Origin: Clostridiales bacterium
GTDB lineage: Bacteria; Bacillota; Clostridia; Lachnospirales; Lachnospiraceae
DNA length: 56,621 nt
Reading direction: 5' to 3'
NCBI GenBank assembly: GCA_021203365.1
Contig: JAJQBI010000068.1
Coordinates: 1-56,621, forward strand
Shown here piece by piece: positions 35,383-44,682 of this stretch (within the stretch, counting starts at the first letter, position 1; each line of letters opens with the position of its first letter). The notes under the pieces were generated by a model, which was not told the origin of the DNA, made no database searches, and saw only the letters and a program-made list of their open reading frames with translations. Both the position numbers and the translations under genes were made by a program.

Positions 35383-35389
35383 AACGCTT

Positions 35390-35418
35390 ATTTTAGCACG
35401 CATTTCCCCTGAAGTAAA
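35390..35418 (-). promoter_or_regulatory. promoter of rnpB
   Basis: On the minus strand TTTACT, a 17-base spacer and TAAAAT; transcription would start within a few bases of the P1 helix. Confidence 0.7.
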
Positions 35419-35472
35419 GAGAATTCTGCCCGGGAACAAGATGGGCCATATCCCCCTTTCCCGCCTCTCTTT

Positions 35473-36657
35473 TCACTGCCCGAGAACCTCCAGCGCCGTC
35501 TGAAGCTGGTTATCCTCTTCATGGCTGATCTCTTCCTGCCCCAGCAGATCCGTATCCAGTTCCACTTCCACATCCGGCCGGATTCCCACCTGGTTTATAT
35601 TATTCCCATTGGGAGTGTAATAATTGGCGACGGTGAGCTTCACCGCGCTTCCGTCGGACAGTCTCCGGATGGACTGCACCACACCCTTTCCGTAGGTGGT
35701 GGTGCCCACAATGGTTCCGATTCCGTAATCCTGCACCGCGCCGGCAAAAATCTCCGAAGCGCTGGCCGAACCGCCGTTCACCAGAACCGCCAGAGGAATG
35801 TCCAGCGTATTCTCCCCGTCGCAGGTATAATCCACCCGGTTCCCGTTTTTATCTTCAGTATAGACAATCACGCCCTCCGGAAGAATCCGGCGAAGGACAT
35901 TGCACACGGAATCCAGAAGCCCGCCCGGATTGTCCCGGAGATCCACCACCAGCCGGGTCATTCCCTGACTTTCCAGATCCTCGAAGGCCGACTCATACTG
36001 CTCGCAGGTGACCCCGGTAAATTCTGTAATCTGCAGATAACCGGTTTCCTCATCCAGCATCTCATAATATACACTGGTGAGCTCCACATCGGTAATAGAA
36101 ACCTCAATCTCCATGGGCTCTTCCACCCCGTCCCGGTGGACGGTGAGAACCACGCTGTCTGCCTCTGTACTTTTAATCAGGGAAACCACATCCGAAAGTT
36201 CCATATCCAGAATATCTGTGCCGTCCATAGCACTGATCACATCCCCCGCTTCCAGACCGGCCAGATCTCCCGGGCCTCCCTCATAGCACTCCACAATCAC
36301 CACGCCTCCGTCTGTGTTCTCCGAAAGCGTCACGCCGATTCCCACGTAGGTTCCCTCTGTGGAGGCACTCTCCTCCTCATATTCCTCCGCAGTATAATAC
36401 CTGGAATAGATATCCCCCAGCCCGTCAATCAGTCCGGCGTAAAGGGATTCCGTCAGATCCTCCTCATTTTTTTCTCCCAGATAATAGTCGTCAATCATCT
36501 GCTCCAGAGACAGAAGCTTTAACATCGCTCCCGGGGTGAGCACGCTTCCGCCGGAAAAAAGGAACAGCCAGACGCCTGCACAGGCGCCGGCTGCCACAAG
36601 CAGCGCTGCCGCGATTCCGACAGCCACTCCCCTTTTAAAATCCCTGTTTTTTTTCAT
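35473..36657 (-). CDS. S41-family C-terminal processing peptidase with PDZ domain
   Basis: A 394-residue protease with an N-terminal membrane anchor (about residues 10-36), a PDZ domain (about 100-180, GIGVTLSENTDGGVVIV and LEAGDVISAMDG) and an S41 catalytic domain. The Ser-Lys dyad is S299 in NGGSASASE and K324 in TTYGKG, 25 residues apart as in CtpA/D1P. The N-terminal helix would place the body outside the membrane. It follows ftsX by 9 bases, without a strong ribosome site, as the third gene of ftsE-ftsX-ctp, a common clostridial arrangement suggesting a part in FtsEX-controlled cell-wall remodelling. Confidence 0.93.
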   Translation of the reverse strand: MKKNRDFKRGVAVGIAAALLVAAGACAGVWLFLFSGGSVLTPGAMLKLLSLEQMIDDYYLGEKNEEDLTESLYAGLIDGLGDIYSRYYTAEEYEEESASTEGTYVGIGVTLSENTDGGVVIVECYEGGPGDLAGLEAGDVISAMDGTDILDMELSDVVSLIKSTEADSVVLTVHRDGVEEPMEIEVSITDVELTSVYYEMLDEETGYLQITEFTGVTCEQYESAFEDLESQGMTRLVVDLRDNPGGLLDSVCNVLRRILPEGVIVYTEDKNGNRVDYTCDGENTLDIPLAVLVNGGSASASEIFAGAVQDYGIGTIVGTTTYGKGVVQSIRRLSDGSAVKLTVANYYTPNGNNINQVGIRPDVEVELDTDLLGQEEISHEEDNQLQTALEVLGQ

Positions 36658-36666
36658 GGATGTTCT

Positions 36667-37572
36667 TTATACCCGCAAATGCTTTTTCGTTGTCACAAAG
36701 CTTCCCACGAGACCGATCCCAATCCCCAGCGCAAGGCTGATGGGCACCAGCGTCCTGTAAACGGTCAGCACGGAAATCAGCTCCACACTGCCGCTGAGAA
36801 CATTAAACCTGGTAAAGATAAAATTCACCGCAGAGCTGTACACAAAATACAGAAGCACCAGCGGAATGGCCGCACCGATAAGCCCAAGGGTCATTCCTTC
36901 CAGCACAAAAGGCGCCCGCACAAAACCATCGGTGGCTCCGATGTATTTCATAATCCCGATTTCTTCCTTTCGCACGGTGATTCCCACGGAAATGGTGTTG
37001 CTGATAAGGAAGACTGAAATCAGAAGCAGGATGGCGATCACCGCCGCGGAAATATAAAACACCAGCTTATTGATGGAACCCAGTGTGTCCGCCGCTTCCT
37101 CCGACTGATTTACCAGCCGCACATGATCCAGGGTCTCTATGTAGGCTGCAACCACGCTCTGCTTGGTAATATCGTTGAGATAGACCTGATAATTGGAGGA
37201 ATACTCCAGAGGATTGTCGTCCACAAAGGCCTCCGCCGCGTCGGAACCGCCGAAATAGGATTCCTTAAATTCCTCCCAGGCCTCATCGCCGGACTCAAAA
37301 ATAATCTCGGAAACTTCCGGCCGGGCGGCGATCAGGTCTCCCACGGCCTGCATCTCTTCCTCTGTGGTGTCCTCGTCAAAGAAGACCGTGATGGGGACCT
37401 CTTCCTCCAGCTGATGAGCCACATAGTTTACATTATTGATAATGGCGTAAAACACGCCGAACATAAAAATACAGGCAGCCATAGTGATGATGGAGGCCAT
37501 GGAAAACATCCAGTTTCTTTTTATATTTTTGAAACCCTGCTTCAGGGTAAATAACAGTGTACTAGGCCTCAA
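36667..37572 (-). CDS. ftsX: cell division protein FtsX
   Basis: A 301-residue permease-like protein with one N-terminal helix (about 20-45), an extracytoplasmic domain (about 50-170) and three C-terminal helices, the FtsX topology. It relays FtsE ATP hydrolysis to peptidoglycan hydrolases. I set the start at a TTG (37572) because AAGGAGG stands 9 bases upstream and the protein then begins MRPSTLLFTLKQGFKNIKRN, matching the family start. This start lies inside the last 11 bases of ftsE. The frame continues upstream to another TTG at 37602, which has no such site. Confidence 0.93.
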   Translation of the reverse strand: MRPSTLLFTLKQGFKNIKRNWMFSMASIITMAACIFMFGVFYAIINNVNYVAHQLEEEVPITVFFDEDTTEEEMQAVGDLIAARPEVSEIIFESGDEAWEEFKESYFGGSDAAEAFVDDNPLEYSSNYQVYLNDITKQSVVAAYIETLDHVRLVNQSEEAADTLGSINKLVFYISAAVIAILLLISVFLISNTISVGITVRKEEIGIMKYIGATDGFVRAPFVLEGMTLGLIGAAIPLVLLYFVYSSAVNFIFTRFNVLSGSVELISVLTVYRTLVPISLALGIGIGLVGSFVTTKKHLRV

Positions 37573-38245
37573 TGTATTCACCCTCCTTCTCGTCACTGAC
37601 AATCACTCCGTTGTGCACGGTGACCACCCGCTTGCGCATGGCATTTACAATATCCTTATTGTGTGTAACCACCAGAACCGTGGTCCCTCTGTCGTTGATC
37701 TGCTCCATCAGCTGCATGATTTCCTCAGAGGTATGTGGATCCAGATTTCCGGTGGGCTCATCTGCCAGAAGAATATCCGGCCGGTTTACCAGAGCGCGGG
37801 CCAGGGCCACCCTCTGCTGCTCTCCGCCGGACAGCTCATCCGGAAGCGCTTTGTATTTCCCCGCAAGGCCCACCTCCTGCAGAACCTCCGGAACCCGCCT
37901 GCGGATGACACGGGTGGGACGATTGATCACTCTCTGGGCAAAAGCCACATTCTCATACACATTCCGATCTCTCAGAAGACGGAAATCCTGAAATACCACG
38001 CCGATCTTCCTGCGGTATTTGGCAACGCGGCGATGCTTCATGCCCTCCAGGCGCTGGCCGTTTACGGTAATGGTCCCATGGGTGGAATCGATTTCCTTGA
38101 GCAGAAGCTTGATCAGGGTGGATTTCCCGGATCCGCTGCTTCCCACCACAAACACAAATTCACCCTTATCTACATGCAGGTTCGCATGGCTCAGAGCCGG
38201 AAGTCCCTTCCCATACGACTTGCTTACATCCACCATGTCAATCAT
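37562..38245 (-). CDS. ftsE: cell division ATP-binding protein FtsE
   Basis: A 227-residue ABC ATPase. Walker A VGSSGSGKST (about 34-43), Q-loop VFQDFRLL, signature LSGGEQQRVALARAL (about 137-151), Walker B ILLADEPTGNLDP (about 157-169) and the switch His in VTHNKD are intact. The start at 38245 has GGAGG 6 bases upstream; the open frame extends 48 codons further through the promoter and is not coding. First gene of ftsE-ftsX-ctp. Confidence 0.97.
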   Translation of the reverse strand: MIDMVDVSKSYGKGLPALSHANLHVDKGEFVFVVGSSGSGKSTLIKLLLKEIDSTHGTITVNGQRLEGMKHRRVAKYRRKIGVVFQDFRLLRDRNVYENVAFAQRVINRPTRVIRRRVPEVLQEVGLAGKYKALPDELSGGEQQRVALARALVNRPDILLADEPTGNLDPHTSEEIMQLMEQINDRGTTVLVVTHNKDIVNAMRKRVVTVHNGVIVSDEKEGEYIEA

Positions 38246-38332
38246 AGTATCCTCCTCTGTCCCGGCCTTCCCCGGCTTCCCCCGGATTCCGAAAGGTCTG
38301 GAAAAAATGTTTCTTAATTTTTTCGTAACATT

Positions 38333-38361
38333 ATTGTAATATATTGATCTGGAAATTGCAA
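38333..38361 (-). promoter_or_regulatory. promoter of ftsE-ftsX-ctp
   Basis: On the minus strand TTGCAA, a 17-base spacer and TACAAT. Confidence 0.8.
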
Positions 38362-38484
38362 CCCCTTTTTGCTTTTCCAGACCTGTCACGATTCTAACAC
38401 AACCGCCGCCGCTTCACAAGGGTCTGCTTTCTCTGAAGACTTGAATTTCACAAAGAATTCTCAAATATTGCCTGTCCGGCCCGC

Positions 38485-38520
38485 AAAAAACGGACATATC
38501 CGTTTCCACAGACATGCCCG
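38485..38520 (-). terminator. terminator of the PucR-type regulator gene
   Basis: On the minus strand a 10-base-pair stem CGGGCATGTC/GATATGTCCG (two G-T pairs) with a 10-base loop, followed by six T. Confidence 0.8.
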
Positions 38521-38546
38521 TCCTTTTTGCCGGAGACTTTCTCTCC

Positions 38547-39635
38547 TTAATACTCCAGTGTCTCCATATATTTCATGTATTTCACAACCATCAGCGCAAT
38601 CTTAAAGGTGATGGCATCCTCAAATACACGCAGATCAAGTCCCGTACTCTTCTGCAGCTTATCCAGCCGGTACACCAGAGTGTTGCGGTGAATGTACAGC
38701 TGCCGTGAGGTCTCCGAGACATTCAGGCTGTTCTCAAAGAATTTGTCAATGGTGATCAGGGTCTCCTCATCGAAATCATCCGGGGATTTGTTTCCAAAAA
38801 TCTCACGGATAAACATCTTGCACAGAGGAATGGGCAGCTGATAAATCAGACGTCCGATCCCCAGAGAGCTGTACGCGATGACCTTCTTCTCCCCGAAGAA
38901 AATCTTGCCCACATCCAGAGCCATCCTCGCTTCCTTGTAGGAACGGGAAACCTCCTTCAGCTCATTGACGATGGTTCCGTACGCCATATGGACGCCGTTC
39001 TCCTCCATAAGGCCAAGGGTGTCCAGAACCATGCCGGCCAGACGGTCCATTTCCTCGTAGCCTTCTCCGTCTTCCAGCTCCTTCACAATGATAATGCTCT
39101 TCTCGTCCACCGCGGTGATAAAATCTCGGGGTTTCCCGCTGAACAGGCTCTTCACGCTCTCCACGGAGCTGTGATCCTTCTCCTGGTTCAGCTCCAGAAT
39201 CAGAACCACCCGCCGCACGTCCGCGTCAATATGCAGCTTCTTCGCACGGTTATAAATATCCACAAGAAGAAGATTGTCAAGAAGCAGGTTCTTGATAAAG
39301 CTGTCTTTGTCAAAACGCTCCTTGTAGGCCACGATCAGATTCTGAATCTGGAACGCAGCCAGCTTGCCGATCATATATGTATCCTCGTCTTCTCCGTGAG
39401 CGACCAGGATATATTCCAGCTGATAATCGTCACAGACCTTGAAATACTGGTATCCTCTCACAACCTGGCTGTCCGCCTGTGATTCCACGAAAGCCTGGAT
39501 ATCCACTGTCTGGACATCAAAATCCGAGAATGTGGAAGCCAGCATTTTCCCATCCGTGTCAATCACGCAGAATTCCGTCCGTGAGATTTCCTTTAAGCCC
39601 TCCAGTGTGTTCTGTAATACCTGATTCGATATCAT
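38547..39635 (-). CDS. PucR/CdaR-type helix-turn-helix regulator
   Basis: A 362-residue regulator. The C-terminal PucR-type helix-turn-helix is clear: FFENSLNVSETSRQLYIHRN followed by TLVYRLDKLQKSTGLDLR. The N-terminal part (ISRTEFCVIDTDGKMLAST, about residues 15-33) resembles a small sensory PAS/GAF-like fold, with a GGDEF-like middle region as in CdaR relatives. Ligands of the family include sugar diacids and purine breakdown products; the ligand here is unknown. I prefer the ATG at 39635 to the TTG at 39644. It lies downstream of the VWA gene, same strand, 162 bases away, and ends in its own terminator. Confidence 0.85.
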   Translation of the reverse strand: MISNQVLQNTLEGLKEISRTEFCVIDTDGKMLASTFSDFDVQTVDIQAFVESQADSQVVRGYQYFKVCDDYQLEYILVAHGEDEDTYMIGKLAAFQIQNLIVAYKERFDKDSFIKNLLLDNLLLVDIYNRAKKLHIDADVRRVVLILELNQEKDHSSVESVKSLFSGKPRDFITAVDEKSIIIVKELEDGEGYEEMDRLAGMVLDTLGLMEENGVHMAYGTIVNELKEVSRSYKEARMALDVGKIFFGEKKVIAYSSLGIGRLIYQLPIPLCKMFIREIFGNKSPDDFDEETLITIDKFFENSLNVSETSRQLYIHRNTLVYRLDKLQKSTGLDLRVFEDAITFKIALMVVKYMKYMETLEY

Positions 39636-39797
39636 TCTCTTCAATCCCTTCTCACATTATGTGTATGTTCAGCGTCTCTCTTATCCCATCGAGGTGCAAT
39701 AATTCACAAAACGGCTTTACCTACTGGCTATTTTAATACAAATTCGCCAAAAATGAAAGAGAAATTTTGAGAAAAATTACAAAAAATTACTTTCCGC

Positions 39798-41594
39798 TTA
39801 TTCGTCCATCTCCAGCTGCCTGGTCAGATACCTCCCTACGGTTCTGGAAAATCCCACTATGCTGCGAATATAGGCGAAATCCTTGCCAAAAATCTTCTTT
39901 TCCGTAGCCAGATCCTTTTCCTCTCCGGCAAAAACACCCAGAACGCTGACCCCCTGCCCCCGCAGGCGGCGTACCTGCGCGGCAGTGTCCTCCACCGCGT
40001 ATTTTCCCAGATAGGGCCTTGGATTCCGGGCATTCGGACGGTTTACAACCACATCATAGGGACGCCCGTCGCTTAAGACGATCAGAATCTTTTTTTCCTC
40101 CTCCCGGGAAAGAAGAGAAAGTCCCGCGGCCTTTATGGCCAGCCCGTCCCGGTTGTTGGAGGAAGTCACATAATTAAATATATTCTCATTTTCACTTCTT
40201 GGATCATCGTAATCCCGGAAGCGGTGAAGAATCGTATAGTCCCAGAAAGTACAGTAGCTCATGACCCGATGGGGGATTTCCACGTTGCTTAATGCCTCGC
40301 TGATCATATAGGCCTGAAGGGCCACCTCCCCCTGCCGGCTCATCTGAGAGCCGCTGGCGTCAATGAGAACTTCCACCACAAAATCCGTGTCGTCCCCTTC
40401 CCGCACCCGCCTGAAAACCGTCGCCTCCCGGCTGCGGCCCACACGCCATACCCGGGAGGGCACAATGATCCCGCGGTCTGACAGGGTTTCCAGCGCTTCC
40501 CTCCGAACCACAAGGGATTTCTGGAGAAGCTCTGTAAGACTGGCAATATTCCTTCTGGCAAGGCGGTGTTTTTCGTGATAGACCCACAGATTTTTGTTGC
40601 GCAGCCGTTTCGCATACTGATACTGATAGTTGTCTCTCACCGGATTTTTCAGTATTCCCTCTGTGAAATACAGGCTGCAGTCACTGTGAGCCTCCCGGCA
40701 GAGAAGATAGTTCAGCTTTTTCTCCTCTGTCTCACTGAGATAGGTTTTTCCAAAATTCAGCTCCACATAGCTGTGGGCCTTCTCCAGGGCCTCCGGAGGA
40801 AGCACTGTAACCTTATGCCGGGTCTTTTTGTTTTCCTCCTTCTCCTCCTGAAAAGGAGATTTTTCCGGCTCTGTGATCTGGGCCGTAAGCTTTTCCACAT
40901 AGCTCTCCAGGGCGTCTTCATACATCTCCTCAGAAAGGAAGTCCTCCCAGCCGTTTTCCGTAAGCTGCTGGAGCGTCACAGCCATGACCCGGTCCAGGGA
41001 GCCGATCCGCCTTTCAAAGTCCGTATCTACGATCCGGTTGTACAGATCATCAATGATCCGGATCAGCTCCATGGTATCCGCCGCTGTCCTGGACCGGTAC
41101 ACAAGGCCGCAGAGCTCCAGGATCTGTCTTTCCGCCATGTAGCCGCCGTCCTGCAGCTCATCCCGCAGAACCGCGATTTTCAGCCTCCCGATCACGTCCT
41201 CATAAGAAGGCATTTCATCAAAATCCTGATCCAGAATATCCTCAAAGGCCCGGCGCCGCAGACTGCGCACCCCCGGGCGCTCCTGACAGATTTTCTCCCC
41301 CACCGCCTCCTCCATACAGAGCCAGGCAATGGACGCCAGCTCCTTTTCCGAAGCCTGAAGATATATTTTCTTCACCAGGTAAAGGCCCAGAAGCTCCTTA
41401 TCATAGTATCTGGCAAAAGCGCCCTGCCGGATCCCGTCGTAAAGGGCGATGGGTTTGGAGCGCAAAAAAAGTGAAACATCCGGCTTCATGTCCAGGGAAT
41501 AATCTCCGCTGACGGTCCAGAGAAGGTTGCGGATCCGGTTCTCCAGATCCAGCTGATATTCTTCTACATTGGCTTCTTCCGCGCGGTTTATCAC
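39798..41594 (-). CDS. VWA-domain protein paired with a MoxR ATPase (CoxE/NorD/ViaA type)
   Basis: A 598-residue protein with a C-terminal von Willebrand factor A domain. The metal-ion site is complete: DASGS (D-x-S-x-S, about residue 410), a Thr/Ser loop near SSNNRDG, and VLSDGRPYD. The N-terminal 400 residues are helical and charged and resemble no enzyme I know. Start codon is GTG, overlapping the MoxR stop (GTGA). VWA proteins of this class work with a MoxR AAA ATPase as activators or chaperones of another enzyme or metal centre (known examples CbbQ/CbbO, NorQ/NorD, RavA/ViaA). The client here is not known; glnN is the gene just upstream of the pair. Confidence 0.85.
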   Translation of the reverse strand: MINRAEEANVEEYQLDLENRIRNLLWTVSGDYSLDMKPDVSLFLRSKPIALYDGIRQGAFARYYDKELLGLYLVKKIYLQASEKELASIAWLCMEEAVGEKICQERPGVRSLRRRAFEDILDQDFDEMPSYEDVIGRLKIAVLRDELQDGGYMAERQILELCGLVYRSRTAADTMELIRIIDDLYNRIVDTDFERRIGSLDRVMAVTLQQLTENGWEDFLSEEMYEDALESYVEKLTAQITEPEKSPFQEEKEENKKTRHKVTVLPPEALEKAHSYVELNFGKTYLSETEEKKLNYLLCREAHSDCSLYFTEGILKNPVRDNYQYQYAKRLRNKNLWVYHEKHRLARRNIASLTELLQKSLVVRREALETLSDRGIIVPSRVWRVGRSREATVFRRVREGDDTDFVVEVLIDASGSQMSRQGEVALQAYMISEALSNVEIPHRVMSYCTFWDYTILHRFRDYDDPRSENENIFNYVTSSNNRDGLAIKAAGLSLLSREEEKKILIVLSDGRPYDVVVNRPNARNPRPYLGKYAVEDTAAQVRRLRGQGVSVLGVFAGEEKDLATEKKIFGKDFAYIRSIVGFSRTVGRYLTRQLEMDE

Positions 41595-42511
41595 AGATAC
41601 ACATCCTCTCTGGTCCAGTCGGAGGGGATCCGGGTTTCCACCACATCCTCCACAATTTCCTTCTCGAATACGTCAAAGGTCTTGTTTACCACGCCCATAC
41701 GCACGGCCAGCAGAGGGGAAAGTCCCGCATCCACAATGCGCATGGCCGCCAGAAGTCCCCGCAGGTCCAGGGATTTTGTGGAGATTTCCCCATTCATGGA
41801 TTTCGTCTGCAGATCCAGAAAGACACCGATAAACTGCTCCACCGCCTCCGGCCGCGCCTGGGGAAAGGTTTTTCCGAAAATATACCCAAGGGTCTCCTCC
41901 GTCTGTTCCGGCATATCAATCACAAGAAAACGGGATACCAGCGCCTCGTTCAGCTCCTTTGTCCCCGCATAGCCGTAATTCATGGTTCCGATAAAGCGGG
42001 CCGCCGGATGCAGCTCAATCCGGTCATATCCGGGCACATCAATGGAACGCCGGTAATCCAGCGTGGCGTGCAGGACCGAAACCGCGTCGTTTTTTGCCAT
42101 ATTGATCTCATCCAGAATGCCGAAGCCTCCATACTCCGCGCACCGGCTGATGCTGCCCTTCCGGAGAGTCACCTCATTGTTGGTAAAGGTGTCCGTGCCG
42201 ATCAGATCGCCGCTGTTTGTATTCACATGAAAGGATACGTTATAGGTAGGCCGGTGGAAGATATAAGCCAGGTTTTCCGCAAGAATGTTCTTACCCGTGG
42301 CCTTTGGGCCTGCCAGGAGGAGATTCTCCCCTTTTAAAATCCCCGCGATGGCCATCTCCAGAATTTCTTTTCCATAAAAGGGAATGGCAGGCTTTGTTAT
42401 ACGGTCGGCCGCTTCCTGCGGAACCTCCCAGGAAGCGCGGAATTCCTCCACACCCGCAATCAGCGCCGGCGATACCTTCTGGTCCTCCAAAAACTGTAGT
42501 TCATCTCTCAT
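41591..42511 (-). CDS. MoxR-family AAA+ ATPase
   Basis: A 306-residue AAA+ protein of the MoxR group. Walker A GPKATGKN (about residues 70-77) is of the CbbQ/NirQ-like form, Walker B reads GILDEINMAKND (about 133-144), sensor 1 is GTMNYGYAGTKELNEAL with the Arg finger in VSRFLVIDMP. About 50 N-terminal residues precede the ATPase core. An AGGGAG site lies 8 bases before the ATG. It follows glnN by 33 bases with no terminator between, and its stop overlaps the VWA gene start, so the two proteins are made together. Confidence 0.92.
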   Translation of the reverse strand: MRDELQFLEDQKVSPALIAGVEEFRASWEVPQEAADRITKPAIPFYGKEILEMAIAGILKGENLLLAGPKATGKNILAENLAYIFHRPTYNVSFHVNTNSGDLIGTDTFTNNEVTLRKGSISRCAEYGGFGILDEINMAKNDAVSVLHATLDYRRSIDVPGYDRIELHPAARFIGTMNYGYAGTKELNEALVSRFLVIDMPEQTEETLGYIFGKTFPQARPEAVEQFIGVFLDLQTKSMNGEISTKSLDLRGLLAAMRIVDAGLSPLLAVRMGVVNKTFDVFEKEIVEDVVETRIPSDWTREDVYL

Positions 42512-42544
42512 TATGCTGTCTCCCTAAAGCTCTTCTGTAATTTT

Positions 42545-44659
42545 TTATACGTCAAATATTAAGTCTCCATAAGAAGGAATGGGCCACATATCCTTATCAA
42601 CCAGCATTTCCAGCTCATCCACCGGCTCCCGCAGTCCTTCCATGGCGGGAACGATTTTCTCCCGCATAAAAAGCGCGCGCTCCCGTCCTTCCGGATTGGA
42701 ATTTACCTGCTCCGTAAGCTTGGCCAGCTTGCTCATGGCACTGTTGGCGCTCTTGAGCAGGCGGGAGGTCTTTTTCAGAAGATCCATCTGCACACTGACG
42801 TCGATGGCTCCCGCTGCCTTCACGGCATTGACGGAATTGGCCAGCACAGTCGTGTAATGAATCACAGCCGGAATAATCTGCTTGGTGGCCATATCGATCA
42901 TGGTCTTTGCCTCAATGTTAATGGCTTTGGCATAAACCTCGTACTGGATCTCCGCTCTGGATTCCAGCTCCGCCCGGGTAAATACGCCGAAATCCTCAAA
43001 CAGCTTCACTGCCCGGTCGGTGGTCAGAGCCGGAATGGCGTCCACCATGGACGGCAGATTGGGCAGCCCTCTGCGTTTTGCCTCCTCCGCCCACTCAGGC
43101 GCGTATCCGTTGCCGTTAAACACGATCCTCTGATGCTCTGTGGCGTATTCCTTAATCAGATCATGCACTGCCATGGCGAAATCCGGCGCCGCCTCCAGAC
43201 GGTCGCAGGCGTCCCGGAAGGATTCCGCGGCGATGGTATTCAGCACTACATTGCAGGTGGAAATGGAATCATTGGAGCCCACCATACGAAACTCAAATTT
43301 ATTTCCCGTAAAGGCAAAGGGAGATGTGCGGTTGCGGTCTGTAGCGTCCTTCATAAAATCAGGCAGAGTTTTCACACCGGTCTCCAGCTTCTCCCCGTGC
43401 TTGCTGTGTGTGGCGGTTCCGGTGCTGATCAGCTGCTCCAGAACATCCTCCAGCTGTTCTCCCAGAAAAACGGAGATCACCGCCGGCGGAGCCTCCTGCC
43501 CTCCCAGACGCTGGTCATTCCCCACATCCGCGGCAGCCTCCCGCAGAAGATCCGCATGCAGATCCACGGCCCGAAGAATACAGGTAAGCACCAGCAGAAA
43601 CTGTATGTTTTCGTGGGGAGTCTTTCCCGGCTCCAGAAGATTGATTCCGTCATCCGTGGTCAGAGACCAGTTGTTGTGCTTGCCGGATCCGTTCAGCCCG
43701 GCAAAGGGTTTTTCATGGAGCAGACAGCGCATTCCCCTGCGGCTGGCCACCTTCTTAAGGATCCGCATCATAATCTGATTCTGATCCGCGGCGATGTTGG
43801 CCGGCGCGAAAATCGGAGCCAGCTCATGCTGGGCGGGGGCCACCTCATTGTGCTGGGTCTTGGCCGTCACGCCCAGGCGCCAGCACTCCTCGTTTACCTC
43901 TTTCATATACGCGGACACCCGCTGCCGGATGGTGCCCAGATAGTGATCGTCCATCTCCTGCCCCTTGGGCGGCATGGCACCAAAAAGTGTACGCCCTGTA
44001 TAAATCAGGTCCTTCCTCTGTCTCCACTTCTCCTTATCGATCAGGAAGTATTCCTGTTCCGCGCCCACAGAGGGGATCACCCTCTTAGAGGTAGTGTTTC
44101 CGAAAAGGCGCAGCAGCCGCAGCGCCTGGGTGTTGATTGCCTCCATGGAGCGCAACAGGGGCGTTTTCTGATCCAGAGCCTCGCCGGTATAGGAACAGAA
44201 GGCAGTGGGAATGCAGAGAATCCCTCCCGCCGCGTCATGGCGGACAAAGGCCGGAGATGTACAGTCCCAGGTGGTATATCCCCTGGCCTCAAAGGTGGCG
44301 CGCAGACCGCCGGAGGGGAAGGAGGACGCATCCGGTTCCCCTTTGATCAGCTCCTTCCCGGAAAAGCTCATCAGGACCTTTCCATCCTCTCTGGGCGCTG
44401 TGATAAAAGCGTCATGCTTCTCCGCGGTGACTCCGGTCAGCGGCTGAAACCAGTGGGTGAAATGTGTAGCGCCCTTATCAATGGCCCACTCCTTCATCTC
44501 ATGGGCGACCACATCCGCCACCTCCATGGAGAGCTCTCCGCCCTCCGCCATAATCTTTTTAAGCTCCTTATATACCTTTCCGGGAAGTCTGGCCTTCATG
44601 ACCGAATCGTTAAACACATCACACCCGAAAAGCTCGGTTACCTTCGTATATTCTTCCAT
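42545..44659 (-). CDS. glnN: glutamine synthetase type III
   Basis: A 704-residue GSIII, about 250 residues longer than the common GSI. It carries PSGGLRATFEARGYTTWD near residue 115, the acidic metal-binding EQEYFLID (about 200), and the ATP/ammonia-site motif GLNGSGKHNNWS (about 323), followed by the long C-terminal helical region of the type. It makes glutamine from glutamate, ammonia and ATP. AAGGAGG stands 5 bases before the ATG. It lies 23 bases after the lipid kinase gene and 33 bases before the MoxR gene, all on one strand with no terminator seen, so it appears to be in the same transcript. Confidence 0.97.
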   Translation of the reverse strand: MEEYTKVTELFGCDVFNDSVMKARLPGKVYKELKKIMAEGGELSMEVADVVAHEMKEWAIDKGATHFTHWFQPLTGVTAEKHDAFITAPREDGKVLMSFSGKELIKGEPDASSFPSGGLRATFEARGYTTWDCTSPAFVRHDAAGGILCIPTAFCSYTGEALDQKTPLLRSMEAINTQALRLLRLFGNTTSKRVIPSVGAEQEYFLIDKEKWRQRKDLIYTGRTLFGAMPPKGQEMDDHYLGTIRQRVSAYMKEVNEECWRLGVTAKTQHNEVAPAQHELAPIFAPANIAADQNQIMMRILKKVASRRGMRCLLHEKPFAGLNGSGKHNNWSLTTDDGINLLEPGKTPHENIQFLLVLTCILRAVDLHADLLREAAADVGNDQRLGGQEAPPAVISVFLGEQLEDVLEQLISTGTATHSKHGEKLETGVKTLPDFMKDATDRNRTSPFAFTGNKFEFRMVGSNDSISTCNVVLNTIAAESFRDACDRLEAAPDFAMAVHDLIKEYATEHQRIVFNGNGYAPEWAEEAKRRGLPNLPSMVDAIPALTTDRAVKLFEDFGVFTRAELESRAEIQYEVYAKAINIEAKTMIDMATKQIIPAVIHYTTVLANSVNAVKAAGAIDVSVQMDLLKKTSRLLKSANSAMSKLAKLTEQVNSNPEGRERALFMREKIVPAMEGLREPVDELEMLVDKDMWPIPSYGDLIFDV

Positions 44660-44682
44660 AATTCCTCCTTATAAAAACTCCG

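Larger units (their letters stand above)
38246..38546. other. 301-base intergenic region
   Basis: No gene. It holds the ftsE promoter (38333-38361), about 85 bases of leader before ftsE, and the terminator of the upstream PucR-type gene (38485-38520). The section 38362-38484 shows nothing I can name. Confidence 0.7.

Noticed and set aside
42857-44674. 605-codon plus-strand frame opposite glnN
   Set aside because: Antisense shadow of the GSIII gene.
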